The position numbers were made by a program, and so were the translations under genes. This document shows, in pieces, positions 8,162 through 17,251 of a DNA stretch of 64,000 nucleotides. The notes under the pieces were generated by a model that saw nothing but the letters and a program-made list of their open reading frames with translations, had not been told where the DNA came from and did not search any database. The stretch is taken from contig JAUXOM010000111.1 in assembly GCA_030682175.1 (NCBI GenBank), positions 1-64,000 of the forward strand. Reading direction: 5' to 3'. Origin of the DNA: Rhodocyclaceae bacterium (lineage in GTDB: Bacteria > Pseudomonadota > Gammaproteobacteria > Burkholderiales > Rhodocyclaceae). The stretch's first letter is position 1. Each line of letters opens with the position of its first letter.

Positions 8162-8935
8162 TCAAGCCTTGCGCTTGTTCATGAAGCCGTCGATGCCCGC
8201 CACGGCATCCTTGGTCATCATGTTGCAGGCCATGGTTTCGGCAGCGAGTTGATAGGCGCCGGCCAGGCCCATTTCGATCTGGCGATAGAAGAGCTGCTTG
8301 CCCATGGCGATGGCGTCCGCCGACTTGGCGCAGATGCTGTCGGTGAGTAGCTTCACTGCGGCATCGAGTTGTTCGGCAGGCACGACGCGATTGACCAGCC
8401 CGCGCCGCTGCGCCTCGGCGGCGTCGATGAACTCGCCCGTCAGCAGCATTTCCAGCGCCGGCTTGCGGCCCATGTTGCGCGCCAGCGCGACGGCGGGCGT
8501 GGAGCAGAACAGGCCGACATTGATGCCGGACACCGCGAACTTCGCCACGTCGGCGGCGACGGCCAGGTCGCAGCTCGCCACCAGCTGGCAACCCGCCGCC
8601 GTGGCGACGCCGTGCACGCGGGCGATCACCGGCTGCGGCAGTTCGGTCAGCAGGGTCATGACACGGCCGCATTGCTTGAAGAGTTGCTGCATGTAGGCCT
8701 TGTCGTGGTTGGCGCGCATCTGCTTGAGGTCGTGCCCGGCGCAGAAAGCCTTGCCCGCGCCGGCGATGACGAGCACGCGCGCCGTCCTGTCAGCGCCGAC
8801 TTTCTCAAGTTCGGTTTGCAGCTCGGTCAACAGCTCGGTCGACAGGGCGTTGAACTGCGTTGGACGATGCAGCGTCAGCGTCACCACGCCATCATGGTCG
8901 GCGCGCAGCAGGATGGGTTCGTTGCTGGTCGTCAT
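8162..8935 (-). CDS. Enoyl-CoA hydratase/isomerase family protein
   Basis: Crotonase-fold enzyme, 257 residues, acting on acyl-CoA thioesters. Recognisable are the oxyanion-hole segments GKAFCAGHDLKQM and VHGVATAAGCQLVASCDLAV, followed by FAVSGINVGLFCS. The start is placed at MTTSNEP (8935) after GAGGAAAAA; the same frame extended upstream reads into the lipoprotein gene. Its ATG overlaps that gene's stop as TAATG, so it is the last gene of the MCE lipid-transport operon, although crotonases are not usual members. Glutamates of classical hydratases are not clearly conserved, so the exact reaction is open. Confidence 0.87.
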   Translation of the reverse strand: MTTSNEPILLRADHDGVVTLTLHRPTQFNALSTELLTELQTELEKVGADRTARVLVIAGAGKAFCAGHDLKQMRANHDKAYMQQLFKQCGRVMTLLTELPQPVIARVHGVATAAGCQLVASCDLAVAADVAKFAVSGINVGLFCSTPAVALARNMGRKPALEMLLTGEFIDAAEAQRRGLVNRVVPAEQLDAAVKLLTDSICAKSADAIAMGKQLFYRQIEMGLAGAYQLAAETMACNMMTKDAVAGIDGFMNKRKA

Positions 8936-9555
8936 TATTTTTCCTCTCCGGTGATTTTGCACACGGCAACCGCCTGCGGGCGGTCGTGCGCCACAGCGCC
9001 GAGCCATTGCGCCAGCTCATCCGCCAGCGCTTGCACGGCTTCGCGGGTCGCCGCCACGCCGCCTTGCACATCAGGAGTCAGCGCATCTTTTTCGATCAGG
9101 AAGGCGCGCTTGGCGAGCAGGGTTTCGCCATGGCGCGGCAGCAGGCTGGCACGCACTTCGAGCACGATCTTGCTGCTCTGTGGCGTGGCAAAGCGCTGCT
9201 CGATTTCGTCCAGCTTCAACTGCAGACGGCAACCGCGCCCGGTGAAATCGGGCTGGCCGAAGACAATGCGGCGTTGCAGGAAGCGTTCCAGCAGTTCAGC
9301 CGGTGGCGCAGCCCAGCGGCTGTTCGCATAAGCGCGGCGGCGCAGGTTGTCGGCGTAGGCAAGGCGGTAAAGCTGCGCCGGGGTGCCCAGCCAGGAACTC
9401 GCCTGCACCTCGACGGCAGCGATGGGGAAACCGGGCGCCGCCCAGGTGCCGGCCAGGCTGCCCAGATCGTAGAAGGCGATATCCGCCTGGCGCGCCGGGG
9501 TGCCAAAGCAGCCCGCCAGCAGAAAAGTGCAGCACACTAGGAAGATCTTCTTCAT
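8935..9555 (-). CDS. ABC-type transport auxiliary lipoprotein (PqiC/DUF330-like)
   Basis: Outer-membrane lipoprotein component of MCE transport systems; 206 residues with a lipoprotein signal MKKIFLVCCTFLLAGC (lipobox LAGC) and the family-typical opening FYDLGSLAG and the later KLDEIEQRF and EVRASLL strands. The start at 9555 places the lipobox correctly; upstream codons belong to the MCE gene. It follows the MCE gene by 19 bases and overlaps the hydratase start. Confidence 0.87.
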   Translation of the reverse strand: MKKIFLVCCTFLLAGCFGTPARQADIAFYDLGSLAGTWAAPGFPIAAVEVQASSWLGTPAQLYRLAYADNLRRRAYANSRWAAPPAELLERFLQRRIVFGQPDFTGRGCRLQLKLDEIEQRFATPQSSKIVLEVRASLLPRHGETLLAKRAFLIEKDALTPDVQGGVAATREAVQALADELAQWLGAVAHDRPQAVAVCKITGEEK

Positions 9556-9574
9556 GGTATCCACTCCGTCCGTT

Positions 9575-10507
9575 TCAGGGGGCAAACCCGGCTTCGCCCG
9601 GCCCCGGTTTTGCCGCTGCCGGGCCAAAAATAACGGCCTGCGGGTTATCGCCAAGCGTATCCAGCAGGCGGTCGAGACGGCGCGTGGCGGCGGTCAGCTC
9701 GGTCATCAGGGTTTCGACGCGCGGCAGGGTGTCGGCACCGAGCCGGTCGCTGACGCCGATGGCGCTGCCGGCCACGCGATCGAAGCGTTGCGCCAGCGCG
9801 TTCAGGGTAGTGACCAGCGCGCGCGCCTCGACCGTCAACGGCGCCGCCGCGCCGGCGGTCGTTTCGAGGTGGACCAGCAAGTTCTGCAGCCGCAGGAGAT
9901 TCGTGTCGGACAAGGCGCTGCGCAATCCCGCCATCACCGGCGGCAGATCCTTCAAGCCATCGGAAGCGACGGACAGATTATCGAGCGTCCGGGATAAATT
10001 CTGCAGGTTACGGTCGTCAAGCAGGCGATTGATGCGCGTGCTGATATCGGCGAGTTGACCGGCAATTTCGACGGCCTTGTCGTCCAGTGTGTTGAACAGA
10101 CCCGGCTGGAGCTTCAGGCGCGGCGGCGACATGCCGCTGCCCAGCAGCGGCTGCCCGCCCTCGCCGTCCTCTTCCAGCATCACATAGGCCAGGCCGGTGA
10201 CGCCCTGGTACTTGAGCTTGGCCACCGTTTTGTCGGTCAGGCGGTATTGGCGGCCCAGCGTGATCTCGACCAGCAGCAGGTCGGGATCTCTCTCGTCAGG
10301 TTCGATGTCGATGACCTTGCCGGCCCGGATGCCGCGATAGCGCACCTGGGCCTGGCGATTCAGTCCGGTCACGCTGCCGCGCGTTTCGAGGATATAGGTG
10401 TGCGTCGGATCACCCCCGCCGGCGAACCACCAGAGCGACACGATCGCGGCCAGCAGGAACAGGAGGGTAAACAAACCCGCCAGCAGGGCGTGGGAGCGGT
10501 TTTCCAT
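9575..10507 (-). CDS. MCE-domain substrate-binding protein (MlaD/PqiB family)
   Basis: Membrane-anchored periplasmic lipid-binding subunit. N-terminal helix (ALLAGLFTLLFLLAAIVSLW), then an MCE domain with SVTGLNRQAQVRYRGIRAGK and YQGVTGLAYVMLEE, then a long helical tail (residues 150-300) with heptad-like LNALAQRFDRVAG segments. 310 residues, a single MCE domain. The start is 10507, 4 bases downstream of the ATPase stop. Known relatives move phospholipids or other lipids across the periplasm. Confidence 0.9.
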   Translation of the reverse strand: MENRSHALLAGLFTLLFLLAAIVSLWWFAGGGDPTHTYILETRGSVTGLNRQAQVRYRGIRAGKVIDIEPDERDPDLLLVEITLGRQYRLTDKTVAKLKYQGVTGLAYVMLEEDGEGGQPLLGSGMSPPRLKLQPGLFNTLDDKAVEIAGQLADISTRINRLLDDRNLQNLSRTLDNLSVASDGLKDLPPVMAGLRSALSDTNLLRLQNLLVHLETTAGAAAPLTVEARALVTTLNALAQRFDRVAGSAIGVSDRLGADTLPRVETLMTELTAATRRLDRLLDTLGDNPQAVIFGPAAAKPGPGEAGFAP

Positions 10508-10511
10508 AATT

Positions 10512-11258
10512 TCAGCGCTGTGGGGGAAAGAAGTTGCGGATGAAAGGGTGGTCGAATTGCCTGACTTCGTCAAGCGTGCCATAGGCCAGGATGTGCTGAT
10601 CGGCGAGCACGGCGACATGCGTCGTCAGCGCCGCCAGCGTAGCGACATCGTGCGTCACCAGCAACACCGTGAGGCCGAGTTCATCCCCGAGCCGGCGGAT
10701 CAGGCGCACGAAGCCGGCAGAGCGATCGGGATCGAGGCCGGCGGTCGGTTCGTCGAGCAGCAGCAGTTCCGGTTCCAGCGCCAGCGCGCGCGCCAGCGCG
10801 ACACGCTTGACCATGCCGCCGGACAATTCCGCCGGCAGCAACAGAGCATGTTGCGGCAGGAGTTCGACCATTTCGAGCTTGAGCATCACCAGATCGCGAA
10901 TCGTGGTCGCGTCAAAACACCTGAGTTCGCGCAGCGGGAAGGCGATGTTGTCGAACACCGTGAGGGCGGAAAACAGCGCGCCCTGCTGAAACAGCACGCC
11001 AAAGCGTTGGCGGAGCGCACGTTCGCGCACCACCCCGCCACCGAACAAGGGTTCGCCGAACAAGCGAATCGTGCCCTGGGTGGGCGTCAGGAGGCCGACC
11101 ATCTGCCGCAGCAGGGTCGTCTTGCCGCTGCCGGAACCGCCGACCAGCGCCACCAGTTCCCCCGCCGCAATATCCAGATTCAGATGACGATGAATCCACA
11201 CCTCGCCGAGGCGGGTCGATAGATCGCTGATGGCGACGACCGGAGGAGTAGTGGTCAT
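10512..11258 (-). CDS. MlaF-type ABC transporter ATP-binding protein
   Basis: Cytoplasmic ATPase energising the MCE system, 248 residues. Walker A GGSGSGKTT, MlaF-type signature LSGGMVKRVALARAL (GGM in place of GGQ, characteristic of the Mkl/MlaF class) and Walker B LLLLDEPTAGLDP. Its ATG overlaps the permease stop by ATGA; open codons upstream of 11258 duplicate the permease gene and are not counted. Confidence 0.92.
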   Translation of the reverse strand: MTTTPPVVAISDLSTRLGEVWIHRHLNLDIAAGELVALVGGSGSGKTTLLRQMVGLLTPTQGTIRLFGEPLFGGGVVRERALRQRFGVLFQQGALFSALTVFDNIAFPLRELRCFDATTIRDLVMLKLEMVELLPQHALLLPAELSGGMVKRVALARALALEPELLLLDEPTAGLDPDRSAGFVRLIRRLGDELGLTVLLVTHDVATLAALTTHVAVLADQHILAYGTLDEVRQFDHPFIRNFFPPQR

Positions 11259-12391
11259 AACCTGGGCAAGCCGACATTGCGCAGGGCGATGGCAAACATG
11301 GCGTCGATGAAGATCACGACGGTGATTGCCGTCACCACGGCGGCGGTGGTGTTGGCCGACAGGCTTTCCGTGTTCGGCTTGACGCGCAGGCCGAAGTGAC
11401 AGGCGATCAGTGCAATCGCCAAGCCGAACACGGCGCCCTTGGCCAAGCCGATCCAGAGATTGACCACCGGCACCACCTTGGGCAGCGTCTCGATGAAATA
11501 GCCCACGCCGATGCCGAGCTGGATATCCGCCGCCAGCATGCCGCCCAGCAGCGCCAGCGCCGTTGCCCACAGCACCAGGAGCGGCGTCACCACGGCGAGC
11601 GCCACCACCTTGGGCAAGACGAGGCGCAGGCTGCTTGACACGCCCATCGTCGCCAGCGCGTCGATTTCCTCGGTCACCCGCATCACGCCCAGTTGCGCGG
11701 TCATCGCCGAGCCGGACCGACCGGCCACCAGCACGGCGACCAGCACCGGCCCCAGCTCGCGGATGATGGAAAGACCGAGCAGATTGACGATGAAGATGTC
11801 GGCGCCAAACTGGCGCAACTGCAGCGACGACAGATAGGACAGGGCAATGCCGATCAGCAAGCCGACCAGCGCGGTCACCGGCATCGCCCGCATGCCGCTC
11901 TTGTAGATGTTGGCGGATATTTCACGTGCCGGCAGATCGCCCGGATGACGCAGCAGATGCAGCAAGTCCAGCGCCAACTGCCCGAGCAGCGCGACGAAAT
12001 CGCGCAGCTGCCGGATGACCGACAGCACGCCCGCGCCCAGCACGATCAGCCCCTCGAATGGCGAGCGGGGCGGAACGACCGCCGCCGGCTCGCGCTCGGC
12101 GGCGGCAATGCGCTCGAAAATATGCCGATGCTCGGGGCGCATCAGCAGCAACCCGGGCAACTTGCGCCCCCAACTGCGCCACAACAGCAAGGCGCCGACC
12201 GAGTCGAGCGCCTCGATGTCCAGGCAATTCCAGCTGACCGCGTCACGGCGACCGAGTTCCCGCAGGCGGTTCTGCCAGGCAGCGGCTGTCGTGCCCGGCT
12301 CTGCCAGCGCACGCAGCGTCCAGCGCCCGGTCAGCAGCAGTTCGGGCTGGCCGGATGCACTGCGTGTCTCGCTAAAACCGGCACGGGACAT
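11255..12391 (-). CDS. MlaE-family ABC permease with N-terminal STAS-like extension
   Basis: Inner-membrane permease of the MCE system, 378 residues, roughly 110 longer than plain MlaE. Residues 1-110 look like a STAS domain (LLLTGRWTLRAL, WNCLDIEALDSVGALLLWRS), equivalent to the separate MlaB subunit in E. coli, here fused. The permease core follows with RELGPVLVAVLVAGRSGSAM and the EIDALATMGVSS loop. First gene of the operon permease, ATPase, MCE protein, lipoprotein, hydratase. It lies 17 bases after the ppx stop, so it could be co-transcribed with ppx. Confidence 0.9.
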   Translation of the reverse strand: MSRAGFSETRSASGQPELLLTGRWTLRALAEPGTTAAAWQNRLRELGRRDAVSWNCLDIEALDSVGALLLWRSWGRKLPGLLLMRPEHRHIFERIAAAEREPAAVVPPRSPFEGLIVLGAGVLSVIRQLRDFVALLGQLALDLLHLLRHPGDLPAREISANIYKSGMRAMPVTALVGLLIGIALSYLSSLQLRQFGADIFIVNLLGLSIIRELGPVLVAVLVAGRSGSAMTAQLGVMRVTEEIDALATMGVSSSLRLVLPKVVALAVVTPLLVLWATALALLGGMLAADIQLGIGVGYFIETLPKVVPVVNLWIGLAKGAVFGLAIALIACHFGLRVKPNTESLSANTTAAVVTAITVVIFIDAMFAIALRNVGLPRL

Positions 12392-12408
12392 ATTGACTGA
12401 TGAACGCG

Positions 12409-13914
12409 TCAGTCTTCAGCCGTAACGCGCCGCTGCCTGGCGCGCACCCTGAATTCGATGTCCACACTGGCCCACTGCTGGGTTTCACTGGCCAGCACGG
12501 CAGCCGTCAGCGGCGCGCTGGCCAGCCATGCCCGATCAATATTCAGTTCATAGCCCCTGGCCGTTATCTGCACATCGATGTCCGGAACGGGCTCATCGTC
12601 ACGCGCCCGATGCAGGAGCGCGGCAATGCGCAGGCAAAAGATCGGCAGGTATTCGGGCATCGTCTGGGTCAGCGTTTGCACCCGCTCCAGCTTGCCGCGG
12701 TGGGCGAGCACCAGGCGCGCCAGCAGGCCCTGATCGCGCCTCGAGAAACCGGGCATGTCGGCGTTAGCCAGCACGTAGGCGCTATGCTTGTGGTACCCCG
12801 CATGCGCCACCGAAATGCCGATCTCATGCAGATGCGCTGCCCAGGCGAGAAACTGGGCGTTGACGGTGTTCTCCACCAGGTCCGTCGCGCGCAGTTGCCG
12901 GTAAAGCTTCAACGCCATCCGACTGACCCGGGCCGCCTGCTGTGCGTCGACCTCGTAACGCTGCATGAAGCGGTTGACCGTTGCTTCGCGCAGGTCTTCG
13001 TGGTGGTAGCGCCCCAGCAGGTCGTAGAGCACGCCCAGGCGTAACGCCCCTTCCGAGAAGTTCATTGCTTCGAGGTCGAATTCCTTGAACACCGCCGACA
13101 TGATTGCCACGCCCCCGGTGATGACCGGCACCCGCTCGGGGCGCATGCCCTGCAAGCCGGCACACTCGGCGCCCCCCGCCTTCACCAGCCGGTTGCGCAA
13201 GCGTTCCAGGCCGGCGCGCGTGATGTTGCCGTCGGCATAACCATTAAGCTCCAGGATGTCGCGGATCGCCTTGGCCGTGCCGGAAGAGCCGACCGCGGCA
13301 TCCCAACGGGTATCGCGAAAGGGCTTGACGATGGTCTGCAATTCGCGGCTGGCGGCCAGCTCCGCCTCCTGCATGCCGCGCTTGTCGATGCGGCCCTCGG
13401 GAAAGAAGCGCAGGCTGAAGCTGACGCAACCCATGTACAGCGATTCGAGCTTGAGCGGCTTGATGTCCTGGCCGATGATAAATTCGGTCGAGCCGCCGCC
13501 GATATCGACGATCAGGTTGCGGACACGCGGATTGGGCAGGGTATGGGCGACACCGAGATAGATCAGGCGCGCCTCTTCGCGGCCGGCAATCACCTCGATG
13601 GGAAAACCCAGCGCCGCCTCGGCCCGCATCAGGAACTGCGGAGCGTTGCGTGCCACGCGCAAGGTATTGGTCGCCACCGCGCGCACCGCTTCAGGCGCGA
13701 AGTCCCGCAGGCGTTCGCCGAAACGCGCCAAGGCCTCCAGCGCGCGCTGCTGCGCGGCCTCGTCAAGATATTTTTCCGGCGTCAGCCCGGCGGCCAGGCG
13801 CACGGTTTCCTTCAGCCCGTCGAGCGGGTAAATCTGGTCGCCGACAATCCGCCCGACCTGCAGGCGAAAACTGTTGGAACCCATATCGACGGCGGCGACG
13901 TGTTCGTAAACCAC
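12409..13914 (-). CDS. ppx: Exopolyphosphatase (Ppx/GppA family)
   Basis: Hydrolyses terminal phosphates of inorganic polyphosphate; 501 residues. ASKHA phosphate-binding motifs DMGSNSFRLQVG (residues 9-20) and IVDIGGGSTEFIIG are intact, and the C-terminal half carries an HD-like helical domain (HLHEIGISVAHAGYHKHSAY). GTG at 13914 is used as the start; no strong Shine-Dalgarno is visible. It is divergent from ppk across a 250-base region containing two R1 repeat hairpins, placing synthesis and degradation of polyphosphate side by side. Confidence 0.94.
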   Translation of the reverse strand: MVYEHVAAVDMGSNSFRLQVGRIVGDQIYPLDGLKETVRLAAGLTPEKYLDEAAQQRALEALARFGERLRDFAPEAVRAVATNTLRVARNAPQFLMRAEAALGFPIEVIAGREEARLIYLGVAHTLPNPRVRNLIVDIGGGSTEFIIGQDIKPLKLESLYMGCVSFSLRFFPEGRIDKRGMQEAELAASRELQTIVKPFRDTRWDAAVGSSGTAKAIRDILELNGYADGNITRAGLERLRNRLVKAGGAECAGLQGMRPERVPVITGGVAIMSAVFKEFDLEAMNFSEGALRLGVLYDLLGRYHHEDLREATVNRFMQRYEVDAQQAARVSRMALKLYRQLRATDLVENTVNAQFLAWAAHLHEIGISVAHAGYHKHSAYVLANADMPGFSRRDQGLLARLVLAHRGKLERVQTLTQTMPEYLPIFCLRIAALLHRARDDEPVPDIDVQITARGYELNIDRAWLASAPLTAAVLASETQQWASVDIEFRVRARQRRVTAED

Positions 13915-14028
13915 TCTGGAGGCAACCCCATGATTAATGGCAGGAGGCGGATTTTAACGCAGTGCAACAAGTCGCAGCGCCTGATGGCGAAGCTGGCGGA
14001 GTCTCCGGAACGTCCCGCCGACGCGCCA

Positions 14029-14096
14029 ATAGTCGGCGCTGGCGGCATTCCGGACGTCCCGCTACAGCGCCAAAAGTCGGCGCTGGCGGGACGGCG
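14029..14096 (+). repeat. R1 repeat, one partial and one full copy forming REP-like hairpins
   Basis: Full copy at 14072-14096 and a partial one at 14029-14045. Here the repeat pairs with a complementary arm: GTCCCGC (14056-14062) with GCGGGAC (14086-14092), and CAGCGCC (14065-14071) with GGCGCTG (14079-14085). This makes a 14-bp stem with a TA bulge in the ppx/ppk intergenic region, a structure like REP elements. Confidence 0.8.
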
Positions 14097-14164
14097 CACG
14101 AGCGTGTCATACTAATATAAATAAATTGCATCGCCATTCAACGACTGCCACTCCATCGATAATC

Positions 14165-16240
14165 ATGACACCTCAGTATCCGCTGCACGATTTTCCCGCC
14201 GAACACTTCCTCAATCGCGAATTTTCGCTGCTTGCCTTCAATCGCCGGGTCCTCGCCCAGGCCGCCGATGTGCGCATGCCACTGCTCGAACGCTTGCGTT
14301 TTCTCTGTATCGTCTCTTCCAACCTCGACGAGTTCTTCGAGATTCGCGTGGCCGGGGTCAAGGAGCAGATCAAGATGCGCAGCAATGCCACCGGACCCGA
14401 CCGGCGCAGTGCGCAGGAGGTGTATCGGCGCATCATCAAGGAAGCGCATGTCCTGATCGACGAGCAGTATGCCTTGCTCAACGACGAGATCCTGCCGGCA
14501 CTGGCCAAGGAGGGCATCGTCATCCCGCGTCGCACGGAATGGACGGAAGCGCAGCAGAACTGGGTGAACGATTATTTTCACCGCGAGGTCATGCCGGTGC
14601 TCACACCGATCGGGCTCGACCCGGCCCATCCCTTCCCGCGCGTGCTGAACAAGAGCCTGAACTTTGCCGTGGAACTCGAAGGCAAGGATGCCTTCGGCCG
14701 CAACTCGGGCGCCGCGATCGTGCAGGCGCCGCGCACCCTGCCGCGCGTGATCCGCCTGCCGCGCGAACTGGCGGATGTCGATCACGCCTTTGTGTTCCTC
14801 TCCTCCATCCTGCACCAGCATGTCGGCGAACTCTTCAGCGGCATGACGGTACAGGGCTGTTACCAGTTCCGTGTCACGCGCAACTCCAACCTCTTCGTCG
14901 ATGACGAGGAAGTCAAGAATCTGCGCACTGCCCTGCAGGGCGAACTGCCGCATCGCCATTTCGGCGACGGCGTGCGCCTGGAGGTCGCCGACAACTGTTC
15001 GGCGGACATGACCGATTTCCTGCTGCAGCAATTCGGCCTCAACCGCGATGACCTCTATCAGGTGCATGGCATTGTCAATCTGGTGCGCCTGATCTCGTTG
15101 CCGGACCAGGTGGATCGTCCCGACCTGAAATTCCCCGCCTTCCAGCCCGGCCTGCCGAAGCAATTGACCGGGCGTTACGACATGTTCGACTGCATCAGGA
15201 AGAACGACATCCTGCTGCACCATCCCTTCCAGTCTTTTGCGCCGGTCATCGGCTTTCTCAAGCAGGCTACCGAGGACCCGCAGGTGGTGGCCATCAAGAT
15301 GACCGTCTACCGCACCGGCACCGACTCCGTGCTGATGGAGCACCTGCTGCGCGCCGCGCAAAAGGGCAAGGAAGTCACGGTGGTGGTCGAACTGATGGCG
15401 CGCTTCGACGAAGAGGCCAACCTGTCCATCGCCGCACGGCTTGAAGAGGCCGGCGCCCATGTCGTCTATGGCGTGTTCGGCTACAAGACTCACGCCAAGA
15501 TGATCATGGTGCTGCGGCGCGAGGAGACCGGCTATCGCCGCTACCTCCATCTGGGCACCGGCAACTACCATCCGCGCACCAGCCGCTTGTACACGGACTT
15601 CGGTCTGCTGACCTGCAACGATGAAATCGCCGGCGATGTCAACGATGTTTTCAAGCAACTCACCGGCCTGGGCAAGGCCAGCGCCCTGAAGCATCTGTGG
15701 CAGTCACCCTTCACGCTGCACGTGAACACCCTGGAAGCCATCCACGCCGAAACGGCGGCGGCCCGCGCCGGCCGCAAGGCGCACATCATCGCCAAGATGA
15801 ATTCGCTGCTCGAACCCGAGATCATCGAGTCACTCTACGAGGCGAGCCAGGCGGGCGTGCATATCGACCTGCTCGTGCGCGGCGTCTGCTGCCTGCGCCC
15901 CGGGGTGAAGGGGCTTTCCGAGAACATCCACGTACGTTCGGTGATTGGCCGTTTTCTCGAACACCATCGCATCTTCTACTTTTATGCCGACGGCGCCGAG
16001 AATCTCTATCTGGCCAGCGCCGACTGGATGGAACGCAACTTTTTCCGCCGCATCGAGGTCTGCTTTCCTGTACTTGAACCAAAGCTCAAGCGCCGCGTCA
16101 TCAAGGAAGGTCTGCGCAACTATCTGGCCGACAACTGCCAGGCGTGGGACATGGACAGCGATGGCCAGTATCAGATCAAACCCTCACGCCGCGTGCGCAC
16201 CTGCGCCCAGAATCTGCTGCTGACGCAACTGGCGGAGTAA
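14165..16240 (+). CDS. ppk: Polyphosphate kinase 1
   Basis: Synthesises polyphosphate from ATP; 691 residues, the usual length. Four-domain PPK1: N-terminal domain (NREFSLLAFNRRVL, SSNLDEFFEIRVAG), head domain, and two phospholipase-D-like domains. The autophosphorylated histidine lies in GYKTHAKM, with LHLGTGNYHP after it, and the second histidine in EHHRIFYFY. ATG at 14165 is chosen over an upstream TTG at 14126. Upstream, GTGTCAT followed by ACTAATATAAA gives an AT-rich promoter with perhaps one degenerate Pho half-site. Confidence 0.95.
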   Translation: MTPQYPLHDFPAEHFLNREFSLLAFNRRVLAQAADVRMPLLERLRFLCIVSSNLDEFFEIRVAGVKEQIKMRSNATGPDRRSAQEVYRRIIKEAHVLIDEQYALLNDEILPALAKEGIVIPRRTEWTEAQQNWVNDYFHREVMPVLTPIGLDPAHPFPRVLNKSLNFAVELEGKDAFGRNSGAAIVQAPRTLPRVIRLPRELADVDHAFVFLSSILHQHVGELFSGMTVQGCYQFRVTRNSNLFVDDEEVKNLRTALQGELPHRHFGDGVRLEVADNCSADMTDFLLQQFGLNRDDLYQVHGIVNLVRLISLPDQVDRPDLKFPAFQPGLPKQLTGRYDMFDCIRKNDILLHHPFQSFAPVIGFLKQATEDPQVVAIKMTVYRTGTDSVLMEHLLRAAQKGKEVTVVVELMARFDEEANLSIAARLEEAGAHVVYGVFGYKTHAKMIMVLRREETGYRRYLHLGTGNYHPRTSRLYTDFGLLTCNDEIAGDVNDVFKQLTGLGKASALKHLWQSPFTLHVNTLEAIHAETAAARAGRKAHIIAKMNSLLEPEIIESLYEASQAGVHIDLLVRGVCCLRPGVKGLSENIHVRSVIGRFLEHHRIFYFYADGAENLYLASADWMERNFFRRIEVCFPVLEPKLKRRVIKEGLRNYLADNCQAWDMDSDGQYQIKPSRRVRTCAQNLLLTQLAE

Positions 16241-16241
16241 C

Positions 16242-16489
16242 TTTTTGCCTCCGGCCGCCGCTACGCGGCTTAACGCCGGCGTTGCCGGCATTAGCCTTCG
16301 CCGCAACGGCGCGACTGCGTCGCTTGTTGTCCCTGGCGCTCATGTATCACGGGGTGCTCTTTTCAGCACGCGGACGGATTGCGGCTGCGCCGCGTGCCGC
16401 GTTTGCCTGGCAGCCCTCCCGCAAGCGGGAGAGGGAAGCTATCTGCCTCCTCTCCCCCTCTGGGAGAGAGGTCGGGGATTGGCCCGGCG
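16242..16489 (+). repeat. R2 repeat, copy 1 (inverted partner at 23390-23665)
   Basis: About 250 bp of non-coding sequence starting TTTTTGCCTCCGGCCGCCGC and ending near ATTGGCCCGGCG; the reverse complement of 23390-23665 aligns along its whole length. It contains two hairpins: CGCCGGCGTTGCCGGC and CTCCCGCAAGCGGGAG. The rest of the 393-base gap (16490-16633) is the rsxA leader and holds no other gene I can see. Confidence 0.85.
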
Positions 16490-16633
16490 CAAACGCTGCG
16501 TTTTTCACGTTAAGACCCATGAAGCAGGCCGCCCACGTTGCTGACAAGGTCATCACGGGTTGTTGTTACCGCGACAAAACGAGATAATCGCGGTCTTGTC
16601 TTGCCGGCCTTCGCCGGCAAGTTCCAGCCCAAT

Positions 16634-17218
16634 ATGACCAGCTATCTTTTCATCATTCTCGGCGCCGTTCTTGTCAATAACGTCGTCTTCGTCCGGGTCC
16701 TCGGTCTGTGCCCGTTCATGGGCGTCTCCAGGAAGCTGGAAACCGCCACCGGCATGGGCGCCGCCACGACCTTCGTGTTGACGATGGCCTGCGCCGCCAG
16801 TTACCTGATCGATCACTGGCTGCTGGCCCCCAATGACCTGCTCTACCTGCGCACCCTGTCGTTCATCGTCACCATCGCCGCGATCGTCCAGTTCACCGAA
16901 CTGGTGATCCAGAAAACCAGCCCGCTGCTGCATCAGGTACTGGGCATCTATCTGCCCCTCATCACCACCAACTGTGCGGTGCTCGGCGTGCCGCTGCTCA
17001 ACATCGGCCTGGGCCACAATCTCGTCGAGTCGATGCTGTTCGGCTTCGGTTCGGCCGCCGGATTCACGCTGGCGCTGGTGCTGTTCGCCGGCATCCGCGA
17101 ACGCCTCGAAGGCGCCGACGTGCCCGTGCACTTTCGCGGCACCGCGATTGCCATGATCACCGCCGGCATCATGAGCCTGGCCTTCATGGGCTTTGCGGGA
17201 CTCGACAAGTTCAAATGA
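16634..17218 (+). CDS. rsxA: Electron transport complex subunit RsxA (RnfA)
   Basis: Integral membrane subunit of the Rnf/Rsx ferredoxin-NAD oxidoreductase-type complex; 194 residues with six predicted helices. Family sequence includes [20 protein letters not shown] and [15 protein letters not shown], whose cysteines ligate the intramembrane iron-sulfur centre shared with RsxE. ATG at 16634 gives the family length; codons further upstream are leader. First gene of rsxABCDGE-nth. Confidence 0.95.
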   Translation: MTSYLFIILGAVLVNNVVFVRVLGLCPFMGVSRKLETATGMGAATTFVLTMACAASYLIDHWLLAPNDLLYLRTLSFIVTIAAIVQFTELVIQKTSPLLHQVLGIYLPLITTNCAVLGVPLLNIGLGHNLVESMLFGFGSAAGFTLALVLFAGIRERLEGADVPVHFRGTAIAMITAGIMSLAFMGFAGLDKFK

Positions 17219-17251
17219 ACCTGGATAAAACCCTCACCAGGGGCTACCCGG

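Noticed and set aside
8019-8672. 217-codon minus-strand frame over the enoyl-CoA hydratase
   Set aside because: Wrong-frame Arg-rich reading of the hydratase gene.
14138-15694. 518-codon open frame opposite ppk
   Set aside because: GC-rich third-position shadow of ppk: composition is Asp/Val/His-rich without any domain, and ppk is unmistakable on the other strand.
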